A stretch of DNA of 64,000 nucleotides from the NCBI RefSeq assembly GCF_000751775.1, contig NZ_CCRF01000068.1:1-64000 (forward strand), written 5' to 3'. This document shows positions 17,098 to 26,594 of the stretch, piece by piece. Every line of letters begins with the position of its first letter. Positions within the stretch are counted from its first letter, which is position 1. The stretch is from Caldibacillus thermoamylovorans. Lineage in GTDB: Bacteria; Bacillota; Bacilli; Bacillales; Caldibacillaceae. The position numbers and the translations under genes are program-made. Below the pieces are notes generated by a model. It had not been told where the DNA came from, made no database searches, and saw only the letters and a program-made list of their open reading frames with translations.

Positions 17098-17231
17098 ATA
17101 AAGAAAACTCGGCGACTGCCGAGTCTTTAGGCGATGGCAAAGCCGTAGTTGCACTTATACTTAAAACTTAAAATTTCCCACTACGTCGAATTTGCTTCTT
17201 TGCTGGAAATTTATACTTTCTTAACGTATAA
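17098..17231 (+). repeat. dispersed structured repeat, fullest copy
   Basis: It begins ATAAAGAAAACTCGGC with a stem CTCGGC/GCCGAG, then GGCGATGGCAAAGCC and GCACTTATAC, and ends GCTGGAAATTTATACTTTC. Related copies are at 8071 (internal deletion), 53380 (left end, stem kept with different bases) and 2107 (right end). Confidence 0.65.
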
Positions 17232-17308
17232 AAAAAGACTGTCCTATACATGGCTTTTGTCTGCTCTGTTCCCGTTTACGAGATGACAGACATTATACCA
17301 TAGGACAG
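17232..17308 (-). terminator. large terminator hairpin after phoR
   Basis: On minus, CTGTCCTAT (17300-17308) pairs with ATAGGACAG (17239-17247), with a second inner stem TGTCTG/CAGACA, and seven T follow. It abuts the repeat at 17098-17231 and may itself be a mobile-repeat-derived terminator. Confidence 0.7.
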
Positions 17309-17452
17309 CCCTCTATCCATCCAGTTCTTGGACGTTGGGGTTTTCATAACCAATATATACTGCCAATTTAAATTCTATATGGAGGTTTTGTTAATTGTTT
17401 GTAAATTAAACTGTTTTTCCTGATCGTTTATAACTATTATGACTAGGTCATG

Positions 17453-19225
17453 TCATCTTATGTCTTTTGGCATGATTTTCCATAACTTCACAATAAATCT
17501 TGACCCTTTACCAACTTCACTTTCCACATGAATCTCGCCATGATGTGCTTCCACAGAATGTTTGACAATGGCCAGGCCTAGACCAGTACCACCGGAGTTC
17601 CTGCTGCGTGCCCTATCAACCCGGTAAAATCGTTCAAAAATACGCGGAATTTCCTCCTTTTCAATGCCAATTCCCGTATCGGCGATGGAAATAACAACAA
17701 ATTCATCATCATCTTGAATGTGAACTTCAACTTTACCCGAGGGCAACGTATATGCAATGGCATTTGACAGTAGATTGATGAAAATTTGTTGCAAACGTAA
17801 TGAATCCCCTTCAACTGTTAAAGGTCGTTCTTCAAATATTTGAATATCAATTTGTTTATCTTCAGCACGTTTTCTCAAAGAATCAACAATATCATGAATC
17901 ATTTTGTTCATTTCAACTTGATTAATATTTAATTTTAAATCTTCTTGTTCAATTTTCGATAATTCGAGCAGGTCATATACTAAAGATTGAAGTCGATTGC
18001 TTTCTTTCAATATAATATTTAAAAAAGACTCCAATGCCTTTTCATCATGAAGCGCCCCGTCTAATAATGTTTCGGTAAATCCTTTAATTGACGTAACCGG
18101 TGTTTTTAATTCATGAGAAACGTTTGCGACAAAATCTTTTCTAACTTTCTCTAATTTTTTGATCTCAGTAATATCATGAAAAACAAGGACAATCCCTTTC
18201 CATTCATTATTTGAACTAATAATTGGTGCGCCGTACACTTCAAGATTTTTCATCTGGATATGAATTGGAATCGTAATTTGTCTACGGATTTTTTGCTCTG
18301 TCATGAAAATATGTTCAATAATTTGTTTTACATCTTCATGTTCGAAAACTTCCAAATAAGTCTTTCCGATTATTTCGGTTTCTTCAACCCGAAACATTTC
18401 TTTGTACATTTGATTGGTTAAAATAATACAACCTTTGTCATCAATTAATATAAGTGGTATTCCCATATTTTCAATGACGGCACGCAACCGGTCATTTTGC
18501 ATTTCCTGTTCCTTGGTAATCCTTTGCAAGTTTCTGGCTAAAATATTTAGTGAAGAGTTTAACTTGCTGAACTCATTATATGTATATTCATATGTCCGGG
18601 CTTGATAATTTCCTTTAGCCAACTCAATAGCTGTTTTGGTGGCCGATTCAACCGGTTTTATAAAATTTGTCGTAATTTTTGATCCGATAAATAAAATGAC
18701 GATAAATGCCAAGCCAAGAATAACAAACAGCAATAGCCATAATTGTTTATGAGCAACCGTTAGTTCATCCAGCTCTGATGTGATAACTAATATACCGTCC
18801 ACCTTGCCATTGATTTCAATGACATCCCACCAATAAAAAATATCCAATCCACTGCCAATATATTTCCTTCCGTTTTTATTTGTCTGGATACCTTTGACAA
18901 TATCGGAAAGTACATCATGATGGTCTTTATATTTTTCGGCAGTTTCACCAATATCATAAATCACTTTACCATCTGTTGATAAAATGGTTATATTGGCATT
19001 GATCATTTCTTTTGCTTTCTTAATTTGATCGGTTTGAAGGGTAGAAGTCCCTCCTTGGTCTTCTATTTGCTGTATAATCAAATTCCCCTCTTTTTGAAAT
19101 TCATCGAAGAAAGAGTTGATATAATAGGTTTTAAATAATTGACCTAGCAAAAGTCCTAACCCGATAAATACAGAAATAACTAATACAATTAGCGCAAGAA
19201 ATAATCGATAGCGCAATTTTTTCAT
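17453..19225 (-). CDS. phoR: phosphate-regulon sensor histidine kinase PhoR
   Basis: Membrane sensor kinase partner of PhoP, 590 residues. TM1 is near 7-30, an extracellular PAS-like region spans about 33-160, and TM2 about 162-182. HAMP follows (about 183-235), then a cytoplasmic PAS (about 245-350). The HisKA phosphorylation site is His371 in NVSHELKTP, and the HATPase domain has an N-box near NLLSNAIAY and G-boxes DTGIGI and GGTGLGLAIVK. Its ATG overlaps the phoP stop by 4 nt, so the two are co-translated. The length and domain order match B. subtilis PhoR. Confidence 0.95.
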   Translation of the reverse strand: MKKLRYRLFLALIVLVISVFIGLGLLLGQLFKTYYINSFFDEFQKEGNLIIQQIEDQGGTSTLQTDQIKKAKEMINANITILSTDGKVIYDIGETAEKYKDHHDVLSDIVKGIQTNKNGRKYIGSGLDIFYWWDVIEINGKVDGILVITSELDELTVAHKQLWLLLFVILGLAFIVILFIGSKITTNFIKPVESATKTAIELAKGNYQARTYEYTYNEFSKLNSSLNILARNLQRITKEQEMQNDRLRAVIENMGIPLILIDDKGCIILTNQMYKEMFRVEETEIIGKTYLEVFEHEDVKQIIEHIFMTEQKIRRQITIPIHIQMKNLEVYGAPIISSNNEWKGIVLVFHDITEIKKLEKVRKDFVANVSHELKTPVTSIKGFTETLLDGALHDEKALESFLNIILKESNRLQSLVYDLLELSKIEQEDLKLNINQVEMNKMIHDIVDSLRKRAEDKQIDIQIFEERPLTVEGDSLRLQQIFINLLSNAIAYTLPSGKVEVHIQDDDEFVVISIADTGIGIEKEEIPRIFERFYRVDRARSRNSGGTGLGLAIVKHSVEAHHGEIHVESEVGKGSRFIVKLWKIMPKDIR

Positions 19226-19932
19226 ACTTTTGGCTCCTCAAATTTATAGCCAAGTCCACGAATGGTTTTAATATACTGCGGTTTTTTCGAGTTTGCCTCA
19301 ATTTTATCCCGTAAATGACTAATGTGAACATCAACAATTCTTGTATCACCGGCAAAATCATAATTCCAAACTGCATTTAATAACTGATCACGGGTCAATA
19401 CACGTCCTTTATTCTTTGTTAAATATAAGAGCAGTTCAAATTCTTTCGGAGTGAACTCCAGCAATTCCCCGCTTAAAAATACTTCATATCGGTCCGGAAA
19501 TATTTCAAGGTTGCCGATATTAATTTTTATGCTATCCCCTTCCTTTTCTGACTGTTCAGGAAAATTATTTGTTCTCCGTAAAATTGCTTTAATCCGGGCA
19601 ACAACTTCTCTTGGACTGAACGGTTTTGTCATATAATCATCGGCACCTAATTCCAAACCAAGAACTTTATCGATTTCATCATCCTTTGCTGTCAACATAA
19701 GAATAGGGGTATGTATATGTTCTCGCCGCAACTCTTTACATACTTCCATACCATCCATTTTTGGCAACATTAAATCAAGTACAATTAAGTTCGGGGATTC
19801 GGTCTTAGCTCTTTGAAATCCCTCTTCACCATCATATGCCGTCAACACATCAAATCCTGCTTGGCGTAAATTATATTCCAATAACGTAACAATGGATTCT
19901 TCATCATCGACAATTAGTATTTTTTTATCCAT
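19222..19932 (-). CDS. phoP: response regulator PhoP
   Basis: OmpR/PhoB-type response regulator, 236 residues. The receiver has an acidic pocket at Asp9-Asp10, phospho-acceptor Asp53 (VLDLMLP), and a conserved Thr and Lys in MLTAKDDE and MTKPFSPRE. The C-terminal winged helix (about 135-232) includes LEFTPKEFELLLYL and RVLTRDQLLNAVW. With PhoR it controls the phosphate starvation response. Downstream position relative to mdh and the 4-nt overlap with phoR agree with B. subtilis. Confidence 0.95.
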   Translation of the reverse strand: MDKKILIVDDEESIVTLLEYNLRQAGFDVLTAYDGEEGFQRAKTESPNLIVLDLMLPKMDGMEVCKELRREHIHTPILMLTAKDDEIDKVLGLELGADDYMTKPFSPREVVARIKAILRRTNNFPEQSEKEGDSIKINIGNLEIFPDRYEVFLSGELLEFTPKEFELLLYLTKNKGRVLTRDQLLNAVWNYDFAGDTRIVDVHISHLRDKIEANSKKPQYIKTIRGLGYKFEEPKV

Positions 19933-20093
19933 CCACTAAACTCCTCCATCAATTATTGAAGCCCCAACTTCCACTACTGGTATTTATTACAGTTATTTAT
20001 TTATCGGTTGTTTTAAATATACCTGTACTAGTTGTGTCTTTCAAGATTTTTACCCTTTTATAGAATATTCATGTTCTCCCGGCTGTCAATTAA

Positions 20094-20123
20094 AATAACA
20101 AAAGCCCTCCTAAACGGAAAGGC
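20094..20123 (-). terminator. mdh terminator
   Basis: On minus, GCCTTTC pairs with GGAGGGC (with G-U pairs), followed by TTTTGTTATTTT. It separates mdh from phoP. Confidence 0.55.
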
Positions 20124-20182
20124 CTGTTGTTACTGCTTTTTATCCAACCTTAACGGGGCAGTAAAACCCCCATTGATGGACT

Positions 20183-21115
20183 TCATACTAAAACACCAAG
20201 TACATTTTTAACTGATTCTGCTGACTTGTTTAATGCAATTTTTTCTTCTTCTGTTAGTTCAAGCTCAATGACTTTTTCAATTCCATTGCCACCGAGGATC
20301 GTCGGAACACCTAAGTAGATTCCATTGAAACCATATTCACCTTCTAAATAGGCAATAGCGGGAAGAATACGACGTTGGTCTTTTATAATAGCTTCCACCA
20401 TTTGCGTAAGGGAGGCTGCAGGAGCGTAGTATGCACTGCCATTTCCTAACAAGTTAACAATTTCTCCGCCACCGGTTCTTGTTCTGGCAACAATTTCATC
20501 AAGACGTTCTTTTGGAAGCAGTTTTTCTAAAGGAATTCCACCAGCATAGGAGTAACGTACTAGTGGTACCATATCATCACCGTGCCCGCCTAAAACAAAA
20601 CCTGTTACATCTTTAACAGAAATATTTAATTCTTGGGCGATAAATGTCCGAAAGCGAGCGGTATCCAATACACCGGACTGACCAATCACCCGACTTTTAG
20701 GAAGTCCGGACTCTTTATAAACCGTGTAGGTCATCGCATCCACCGGGTTTGTCAAAACAATGATGATACAATTAGGAGAATATTTAACAACCTCATGGGT
20801 AACAGTTTTCATAATCTTTTGATTTGTTTGCACAAGGTCATCGCGGCTCATTCCCGGTTTACGGGCAATCCCCGCTGTAATAACAACAATGTCTGAATCC
20901 TTCGTATCTTCATAATTGGACGTACCGATAATATTGGCATCAAATCCTTGTACAGGACTCGCTTCCAACATGTCTAAAGCTTTTCCTCTTGTCGGATTTT
21001 GCAATTGCGGAATATCGACAAGAACGACATCCCCCAGTTCCTTTTGAGCGATAAATAGGGCAGTGGTTGCACCGGTGAATCCAGCCCCAATGACAGAAAT
21101 TTTACGTCTTGACAT
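20183..21115 (-). CDS. mdh: malate dehydrogenase
   Basis: TCA-cycle enzyme that oxidises malate to oxaloacetate with NAD. It is 310 residues, of the LDH-like class typical of Bacillus. The nucleotide-binding [10 protein letters not shown] is at the N-terminus; substrate-binding arginines are in [11 protein letters not shown] and the catalytic His in [17 protein letters not shown] lies 9 nt before the ATG. It follows icd in the citZ-icd-mdh cluster, but a terminator (21331-21355) after icd implies partial read-through or a separate promoter in the 215-nt gap. Confidence 0.97.
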   Translation of the reverse strand: MSRRKISVIGAGFTGATTALFIAQKELGDVVLVDIPQLQNPTRGKALDMLEASPVQGFDANIIGTSNYEDTKDSDIVVITAGIARKPGMSRDDLVQTNQKIMKTVTHEVVKYSPNCIIIVLTNPVDAMTYTVYKESGLPKSRVIGQSGVLDTARFRTFIAQELNISVKDVTGFVLGGHGDDMVPLVRYSYAGGIPLEKLLPKERLDEIVARTRTGGGEIVNLLGNGSAYYAPAASLTQMVEAIIKDQRRILPAIAYLEGEYGFNGIYLGVPTILGGNGIEKVIELELTEEEKIALNKSAESVKNVLGVLV

Positions 21116-21330
21116 TTTAAATATCCCCCTTAGTTTGAATGAAATTTAGTTTAGAACTAAAGATTTCAAAATCTTTCTCCCAAACAAATTCAAAAAACTT
21201 ATCGTGATAAAACTCCCCATCGACCAAGTCATAAAAAAATCGTTCTTCATAAAAAATACTTTTGTTCAGAGGATAGAAGGAGCTCCCTTCCTCTTTGTTC
21301 GCCATGCTTATTTATAACAAAACGGTTTTG

Positions 21331-21355
21331 CAGAAGAAAAGGAGTCCCCACTCCT
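21331..21355 (-). terminator. icd terminator
   Basis: On minus, AGGAGT-GGGG-ACTCCT is followed by TTTTCTTCT, 29 nt after the icd stop and before mdh. Confidence 0.75.
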
Positions 21356-21383
21356 ATAAACTTCCGCAAAATTTGTTAACAGT

Positions 21384-22658
21384 TTATTCACCCATATTTT
21401 CAATTAATTTTGTCCCAAACTCTGAACATTTCACTTCAGTAGCCCCGTCCATCAGTCTGGCAAAGTCATATGTAACAACCTTTGAGGCAATCGTTTTTTC
21501 CATAGATTTAATAATCAAATTTGCTGCTTCTTTCCAGCCTAAATGTTCCAGCATTAACACACCGGACAAGATGACGGAAGAAGGATTAACTTTATCCAAT
21601 CCGGCGTATTTCGGCGCAGTTCCGTGAGTAGCTTCAAAAATCGCATGACCGGTTTCATAGTTGATATTTGCCCCCGGTGCAATACCAATTCCACCCACCT
21701 GAGCAGCCAATGCATCAGAAATATAGTCACCGTTTAGGTTCATTGTAGCAACAACATCAAATTCACGCGGGCGAGTTAAAATTTGTTGTAGGAAAATATC
21801 GGCAATGACATCTTTGACAATAATTTTCCCTTGCGCTTCTGCATCCGCTTGAGCTTTGTTTGCAGCCTCTATACCGTCAGTTTCTTTAATGCGGTCGTAT
21901 TCAGCCCAAGTAAATACTTGATCACCGAATTCTCTTTCCGCCAATTCATAACCCCAGTTTTTAAACGCACCTTCTGTAAATTTCATAATATTACCTTTGT
22001 GAACAAGAGTAACGGATTTGCGGCCTTCTCTTATGGCATAGTTAATCGCAGCACGTACTAAACGCTCTGTACCTTCTTTTGAAACAGGTTTTATACCAAT
22101 TCCGGATGTTTCCGGGAAGCGAATTTTCTTTACACCCATTTCATTTTGTAAAAATTCAATTACTTTTTTCACTTCCGGTGTACCTTCTTTATATTCAATA
22201 CCGGCATAAATGTCTTCGGTATTTTCGCGGAAAATAACCATATCTGTATCTTGTGGACGTTTTACCGGTGAAGGAACACCTTCAAACCAACGAACCGGAC
22301 GTAAACATACAAATAGGTCCAACTCTTGACGAAGCGCAACGTTTAAAGAGCGAATCCCTCCACCAATCGGAGTAGTCAACGGACCTTTAATGGCAATTAT
22401 ATTTTCACGAATGACATCCAATGTTTCTTCCGGTAACCATTCACCGGTTTTATTAAAAGCTTTTTCACCGGCATAAACTTCTTTCCACACAATTTTTCTT
22501 TGACCGCCATAAGCTTTTTCCACCGCTGCATCAAGAACACGTGATGAAGCAGCCCAGATATCCGGACCGGTCCCGTCTCCTTCAATGAATGGAATGATTG
22601 GATTGTTCGGTACATTTAGTACCCCATTCTGAACCGTAATTTTTTCTCCTTTTGTCAT
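21384..22658 (-). CDS. icd: isocitrate dehydrogenase (NADP)
   Basis: Converts isocitrate to 2-oxoglutarate with NADP. It is 424 residues, as in B. subtilis (423). The substrate-binding loop is [15 protein letters not shown], with the Ser equivalent to the phosphorylated Ser of E. coli. Further conserved segments are [14 protein letters not shown] and [11 protein letters not shown]. The ATG at 22658 is preceded by GGAGG with 8 nt spacing; an upstream in-frame ATG at 22679 has no site. Part of citZ-icd-mdh. Confidence 0.97.
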   Translation of the reverse strand: MTKGEKITVQNGVLNVPNNPIIPFIEGDGTGPDIWAASSRVLDAAVEKAYGGQRKIVWKEVYAGEKAFNKTGEWLPEETLDVIRENIIAIKGPLTTPIGGGIRSLNVALRQELDLFVCLRPVRWFEGVPSPVKRPQDTDMVIFRENTEDIYAGIEYKEGTPEVKKVIEFLQNEMGVKKIRFPETSGIGIKPVSKEGTERLVRAAINYAIREGRKSVTLVHKGNIMKFTEGAFKNWGYELAEREFGDQVFTWAEYDRIKETDGIEAANKAQADAEAQGKIIVKDVIADIFLQQILTRPREFDVVATMNLNGDYISDALAAQVGGIGIAPGANINYETGHAIFEATHGTAPKYAGLDKVNPSSVILSGVLMLEHLGWKEAANLIIKSMEKTIASKVVTYDFARLMDGATEVKCSEFGTKLIENMGE

Positions 22659-22909
22659 GTTAGTTCCCTCCAATTTCATGGTGAAAGGCTAGGAAAGTAA
22701 ACATCTCCTAACCTTTTTATCTTTTTATTTATAAAGTAAAGCTGCAATCAATGGAAAAAATAATATCCCCACTAATTGTCAGCTGAACAAAACGACTTTA
22801 TCTGGCTAACCTTTTCCGACCATTCTTCCATTTGGGCTGGCAGGGTTTCTTGGCTTACCGTTAGAGTAGGAGATTCATTCTCCATTATCAAAAAATGGAT
22901 AAATGATTA

Positions 22910-24025
22910 TTAACGTTTTTCCAAAGGTATATACACTTGTTTCGAAGGTCCGATATATTCTGCACGCGGACGAATTAACCGGTTGTTTTCATATTGTTCG
23001 AGAATATGAGCAAGCCATCCGGAAGTACGACTAGTTGCAAAAACTAAAGTAAACAAGTCGTGGTCGATTCCTAAGCTGTCATATACAGAAGCAGAATAAA
23101 AATCAACATTAGCGGGCAAATTCTTTTCACTAGTAACAATTTGTTCAATTTTTACAGATATATCGTACCATTTTGATTTTCCGGTTAGTTTTGTTAATTT
23201 CTCTGACATTTCTCTTAAATGTTTTGCACGTGGGTCGCCATTCCGATATACGCGATGACCAAATCCCATGATTTTTTCCTTATTGGCAAGTTTCTCTCGA
23301 ATATACGGTTCAACATTTTCTATAGAACCAATTTCCGTCAACATTTTCATTACTTGTTCATTTGCACCGCCATGTAAAGGACCTTTTAATGCGCCAATTG
23401 CTGCTGTAATACCCGAATAAATATCCGACAAAGTGGCCACACAAACGCGGGCAGTAAATGTTGAAGCATTCAATTCATGATCCGCATGAAGAACAAGTGC
23501 TTTGTCAAATGCTTCAACAGCTACTTTGTCCGGTTCTTTACCGGATAGCATATATAAGAAATTCGCAGCTAAACCGAGATCTTTACGAGGTGCGATCGGT
23601 TCCAATCCTTTTCGAATTCTCGAAAATGCTGTAACGATTGTAGGGATTTTTGCTTGGATGCGGATTGCTTTTCGATAGTTGGCATCACTTGTTTGAACAT
23701 CTGCCTCCTCGTCAAATAACCCAAGATAAGAAACAGCAGTTCGAAGTGCAGCCATTGGATGGACTTTATCACTTGGGTATGCTTTCAAGTGGTCAATGAC
23801 TTGACTTGGAACTTCCGCATTATTGGCTAATTGAATTCTTAAATCTTCCAGCTCCACGGCATTTGGCAGGCGCCGATGCCATAGTAAAAAAACTACTTCT
23901 TCAAATGTGGCATTTTCAGCTAAATCATCAATATCATAACCAACATATGTCAATGTATCATCAATAATTGAACTAATTGATGAAGTTGCGGCAACTACCC
24001 CTTCTAACCCTTTTGTAGCAGTCAT
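22910..24025 (-). CDS. citZ: citrate synthase
   Basis: Condenses acetyl-CoA with oxaloacetate. It is 371 residues, the short type-II form of Gram-positives. Catalytic histidines are in LHADHELNAS and GFGHRVYRNGDPRA, and the catalytic Asp region is ANVDFYSASVYDSLGI. The ATG at 24025 lies 8 nt after GGGGG; a TTG one codon earlier is also possible. It is first in citZ-icd-mdh, with 251 nt before icd. In B. subtilis the operon is repressed by CcpC and CcpA; I could not identify a clear CcpC dyad. Confidence 0.97.
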   Translation of the reverse strand: MTATKGLEGVVAATSSISSIIDDTLTYVGYDIDDLAENATFEEVVFLLWHRRLPNAVELEDLRIQLANNAEVPSQVIDHLKAYPSDKVHPMAALRTAVSYLGLFDEEADVQTSDANYRKAIRIQAKIPTIVTAFSRIRKGLEPIAPRKDLGLAANFLYMLSGKEPDKVAVEAFDKALVLHADHELNASTFTARVCVATLSDIYSGITAAIGALKGPLHGGANEQVMKMLTEIGSIENVEPYIREKLANKEKIMGFGHRVYRNGDPRAKHLREMSEKLTKLTGKSKWYDISVKIEQIVTSEKNLPANVDFYSASVYDSLGIDHDLFTLVFATSRTSGWLAHILEQYENNRLIRPRAEYIGPSKQVYIPLEKR

Positions 24026-24073
24026 CAAAATTTCCCCCTTAATTTGAATTTTAAAAATTATCGTTTTAGTACT

Positions 24074-24102
24074 ATACTAGCAAATAATTATATTTAAAAC
24101 AA
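24074..24102 (-). promoter_or_regulatory. possible citZ promoter
   Basis: -35 TTGTTT (24097-24102), a 17-nt spacer, and -10 TAGTAT (24074-24079), about 50 nt before the citZ start. Confidence 0.45.
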
Positions 24103-24742
24103 TCCTATCCCTTTCATTCGTTAACACCTAAAAACCTAGTAAAAATAATTAGAGATTAAATTCACCCTTTCTATGTATACATCAAAATTATAATGAGAAT
24201 AATTGTTACAGGATATACCTTTATTTTATTATAAGGTGACCAGATTTGAAAAAGAAAATGCTTACAAAAAAATATTTTTTAAGAAATCAATCCAATTTTC
24301 TTATGGTTTTCAGTTTTTCAATCCAATTATAACCGATAAAAATTAATTTGTGAATGGGGTATGAACAAAATGTGAATGTTTTTTTATTTTTTCACAAAAA
24401 CATTTACGAACTAGTTTTTTCTTAAACTGGAAATTGATTATATTTACCGTTTTATTCATATTTTTTCTATTTTTTGTATCGAATGTGAATAAAGTTCAAA
24501 GGGAAAAATTAAATTTCAAATATTTACAATTTTATTTTTTCGTTAATATAAGGTTTGAAGATTTGGTGCATGTAAATTCGATGGGAAAATGCTAAAATAT
24601 GTGATGGAAGAATGTCTTTTTGCATCTTTTCAAAAATTGTCTTTTATAATGAAGATATTTATTCATATAGAGGAAAAAAACGGAATATTTTAGTACAAGG
24701 GTTCTTCCAAAAACGCATGCTATACAAAAATTTTAATAGAGC
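24103..24742 (+). other. long AT-rich gap between citZ and ytvI
   Basis: No gene is supported across this 640-nt stretch between divergent genes. It holds a Fur-box-like 15-mer TGAGAATAATTGTTA (24194-24208), three TGTGAAT words (near 24350-24490), TCAATCCAATT twice (near 24289 and 24318) and an AT-rich inverted repeat AATGTTTTT/AAAAACATT (24375-24404). None is convincing alone. An open frame at 24612-25031 merely overlaps ytvI. Confidence 0.5.
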
Positions 24743-24756
24743 AGGAGGCATTATTA

Positions 24757-25869
24757 TTGAATTCCGTTTATGTTCAACGCACTATCCGTTTCTTATTGAT
24801 TCTGGCTGCCATCATCGCATTTATTCTTGCAATTTACTTCCTATCTTCATTGACCTATCCTTTCATCATTGCTTGGGGCATTGCCTTTATGATGAATCCG
24901 TTGGTCAATTTTTTGCAAGTAAAAGGAAGAATACCAAGGGCTATCAGTGTTTTAATTGTTCTTATATTAATTTTCGGTGCGTTAGCCGGTTTGTTAACAT
25001 TATTGATCACACAATTGATTTCGGGAACTGAATATTTGTCCAACACGCTTCCGAATCATATAAATAATATCGTTAAGTATATAGAGAATTGGATTACCGG
25101 TACAGTCACCCCCTTTTTTAATAATTTAACAAGTATGTTCAATAATTTAAATGAGGGACAGCAGGAAACAATTATTCAAAACATCAATGATATCGGGGCT
25201 AACATTGCTTCTACGCTCGGAAATTTTTTACAATCGATGCTAAAAAAAATTCCTGCATTTATTTCATGGTTTCCAAACGCAGCAACAGTTCTCATTTTTA
25301 CATTGCTGGCCACCTTCTTTATCAGTAAAGATTGGTACAAGCTAAAAAGAATGGCAGGGAAATTTATTCCGATTCGGTTTCGGCGAGGTAGTATGAAGGT
25401 TTATATCGACCTAAGAAAAGCACTATTTGGTTTTATTCGTGCCCAAGTAACATTAATTTCAATCACTGCCATCACAGTTTTAATCGGTCTGGTTATTTTA
25501 CGTGTTAATTACGCTATTGCCATTGCTTTTATTACCGGAATCATTGATTTGCTACCGTATCTTGGCACCGGTTTAGTATTTGTCCCATGGATTATTTATG
25601 AATTTATCGTCAATAATTATTCGTTGGGAATTGGTTTATTAGTTCTTTACATTGTTGTTCTCGTGCAACGGCAAATCATAGAACCAAAAATTGTCTCTAC
25701 CAATATTGGTATTAGTCCTTTAGCTTCTTTGGTTTCCATTTTTATTGGCTTGCAATTATTTGGATTTGTCGGTTTGATTATCGGACCAATTGTTGCAGTT
25801 CTATTGAATACCTTGTATAAGGCCAATGCCTTTCACCGGTTGTGGGATTTTGTTATCGGGCAGAAGTAG
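24757..25869 (+). CDS. ytvI: sporulation integral membrane protein YtvI (AI-2E transporter family)
   Basis: A 370-residue polytopic protein of the AI-2E/TerC-unrelated permease family (PF01594). Hydrophobic segments lie near 7-30, 32-48, 62-85, 155-185, 220-290 and 300-350. The family-typical C-terminal block includes ITGIIDLLPYLGTGLVFVPW and the GLIIGPIVAVLL end. It starts at TTG with AGGAGG 8 nt upstream. The same gene neighbours citZ in B. subtilis, where it is annotated as sporulation-related; the transported molecule is unknown. It is one of few plus-strand genes here. Confidence 0.92.
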   Translation: MNSVYVQRTIRFLLILAAIIAFILAIYFLSSLTYPFIIAWGIAFMMNPLVNFLQVKGRIPRAISVLIVLILIFGALAGLLTLLITQLISGTEYLSNTLPNHINNIVKYIENWITGTVTPFFNNLTSMFNNLNEGQQETIIQNINDIGANIASTLGNFLQSMLKKIPAFISWFPNAATVLIFTLLATFFISKDWYKLKRMAGKFIPIRFRRGSMKVYIDLRKALFGFIRAQVTLISITAITVLIGLVILRVNYAIAIAFITGIIDLLPYLGTGLVFVPWIIYEFIVNNYSLGIGLLVLYIVVLVQRQIIEPKIVSTNIGISPLASLVSIFIGLQLFGFVGLIIGPIVAVLLNTLYKANAFHRLWDFVIGQK

Positions 25870-25943
25870 TGTAATCATTGCATCAAGATTACAATAGATG
25901 TCGCATAAAACTTTATGTATACGAGAAGTAAATATGCGAAGGA

Positions 25944-26012
25944 AAATAAAAAGACAAAGAAAAGGGAGGCCGTATTCACCTACTAATAATTAGGTAAATA
26001 CGGGAACCTCCC
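25944..26012 (-). terminator. terminator between ytvI and fxsA
   Basis: A long imperfect stem of GGGAGG, CCGTATT and CACCTA with TAGGTA, AATACGG and CCTCCC. The minus strand continues into TTTTCTTTGTCTTTTT, ending fxsA; it probably also limits ytvI. Confidence 0.7.
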
Positions 26013-26020
26013 TAGTTTAT

Positions 26021-26404
26021 TTAATCAATATAAATTGTCCGTTTATCAATCCATCGTTGAAACCACTTAATAAGGAGCGGTTTAATGAGTTTTCTTGTAG
26101 GAGGGAGAAGCAAAATTAATCCAAGACAATCAGTAATAAATCCAGGAGAAATTAACAAGCTGCCACCTAAGAAGATACAGATACCGTCTAATAAAACATC
26201 ACCGGGAGGATAGCCGGCACGAACCGCATCTTGAGCCTTTCGCATGACTTCCAAGCCCTGCCTTTTTGTCAGAAAGGCACCAAGGATTCCTGTGAAAATA
26301 ATGATCAGTACCGTATTCCACACGCCAATCGTTTTTCCCGATAATAAAAACACACCTATTTCAAGCGCAGGCAGAATAATAAAAACCAGTATGAAAAATC
26401 GCAT
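26021..26404 (-). CDS. fxsA: FxsA family membrane protein
   Basis: A 127-residue protein with about three to four hydrophobic segments (5-20, 27-43, 73-105) and a basic C-terminus. The pattern LPALEIGVFLLSGKTIG, TKRQGLEVMRKAQDAVRAG and LPPTRKLIKPLL is that of the FxsA family, named for a cytoplasmic membrane protein that relieves phage exclusion when overproduced in E. coli. The normal role in Bacillus is unknown. GGTGGGGAA precedes the ATG. The gene lies between pyk and ytvI, as in B. subtilis. Confidence 0.92.
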   Translation of the reverse strand: MRFFILVFIILPALEIGVFLLSGKTIGVWNTVLIIIFTGILGAFLTKRQGLEVMRKAQDAVRAGYPPGDVLLDGICIFLGGSLLISPGFITDCLGLILLLPPTRKLIKPLLIKWFQRWIDKRTIYID

Positions 26405-26594
26405 TTCCCCACCGCCTATCTTCGGTTCCCTTCGTTTGATTGAATTTAACCTAAATGTTTACAAAAACATCAAATCTTTATCTATTCCGGAAAACTTCTA
26501 CCAACTAAAGAAGTGGGCTTTCTCATGCGGAAAATCTGTAAAATTGATGATAAATTTGAAGCAATTGGCAGTGCCCAATTGCTCCAATGTATAT

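Noticed and set aside
21117-21305. 62-codon frame between icd and mdh, rich in Phe, Tyr and acidic residues
   Set aside because: No ribosome binding site precedes its ATG and its end coincides with the mdh Shine-Dalgarno region. I recognise no family; it could at most be a leader peptide.
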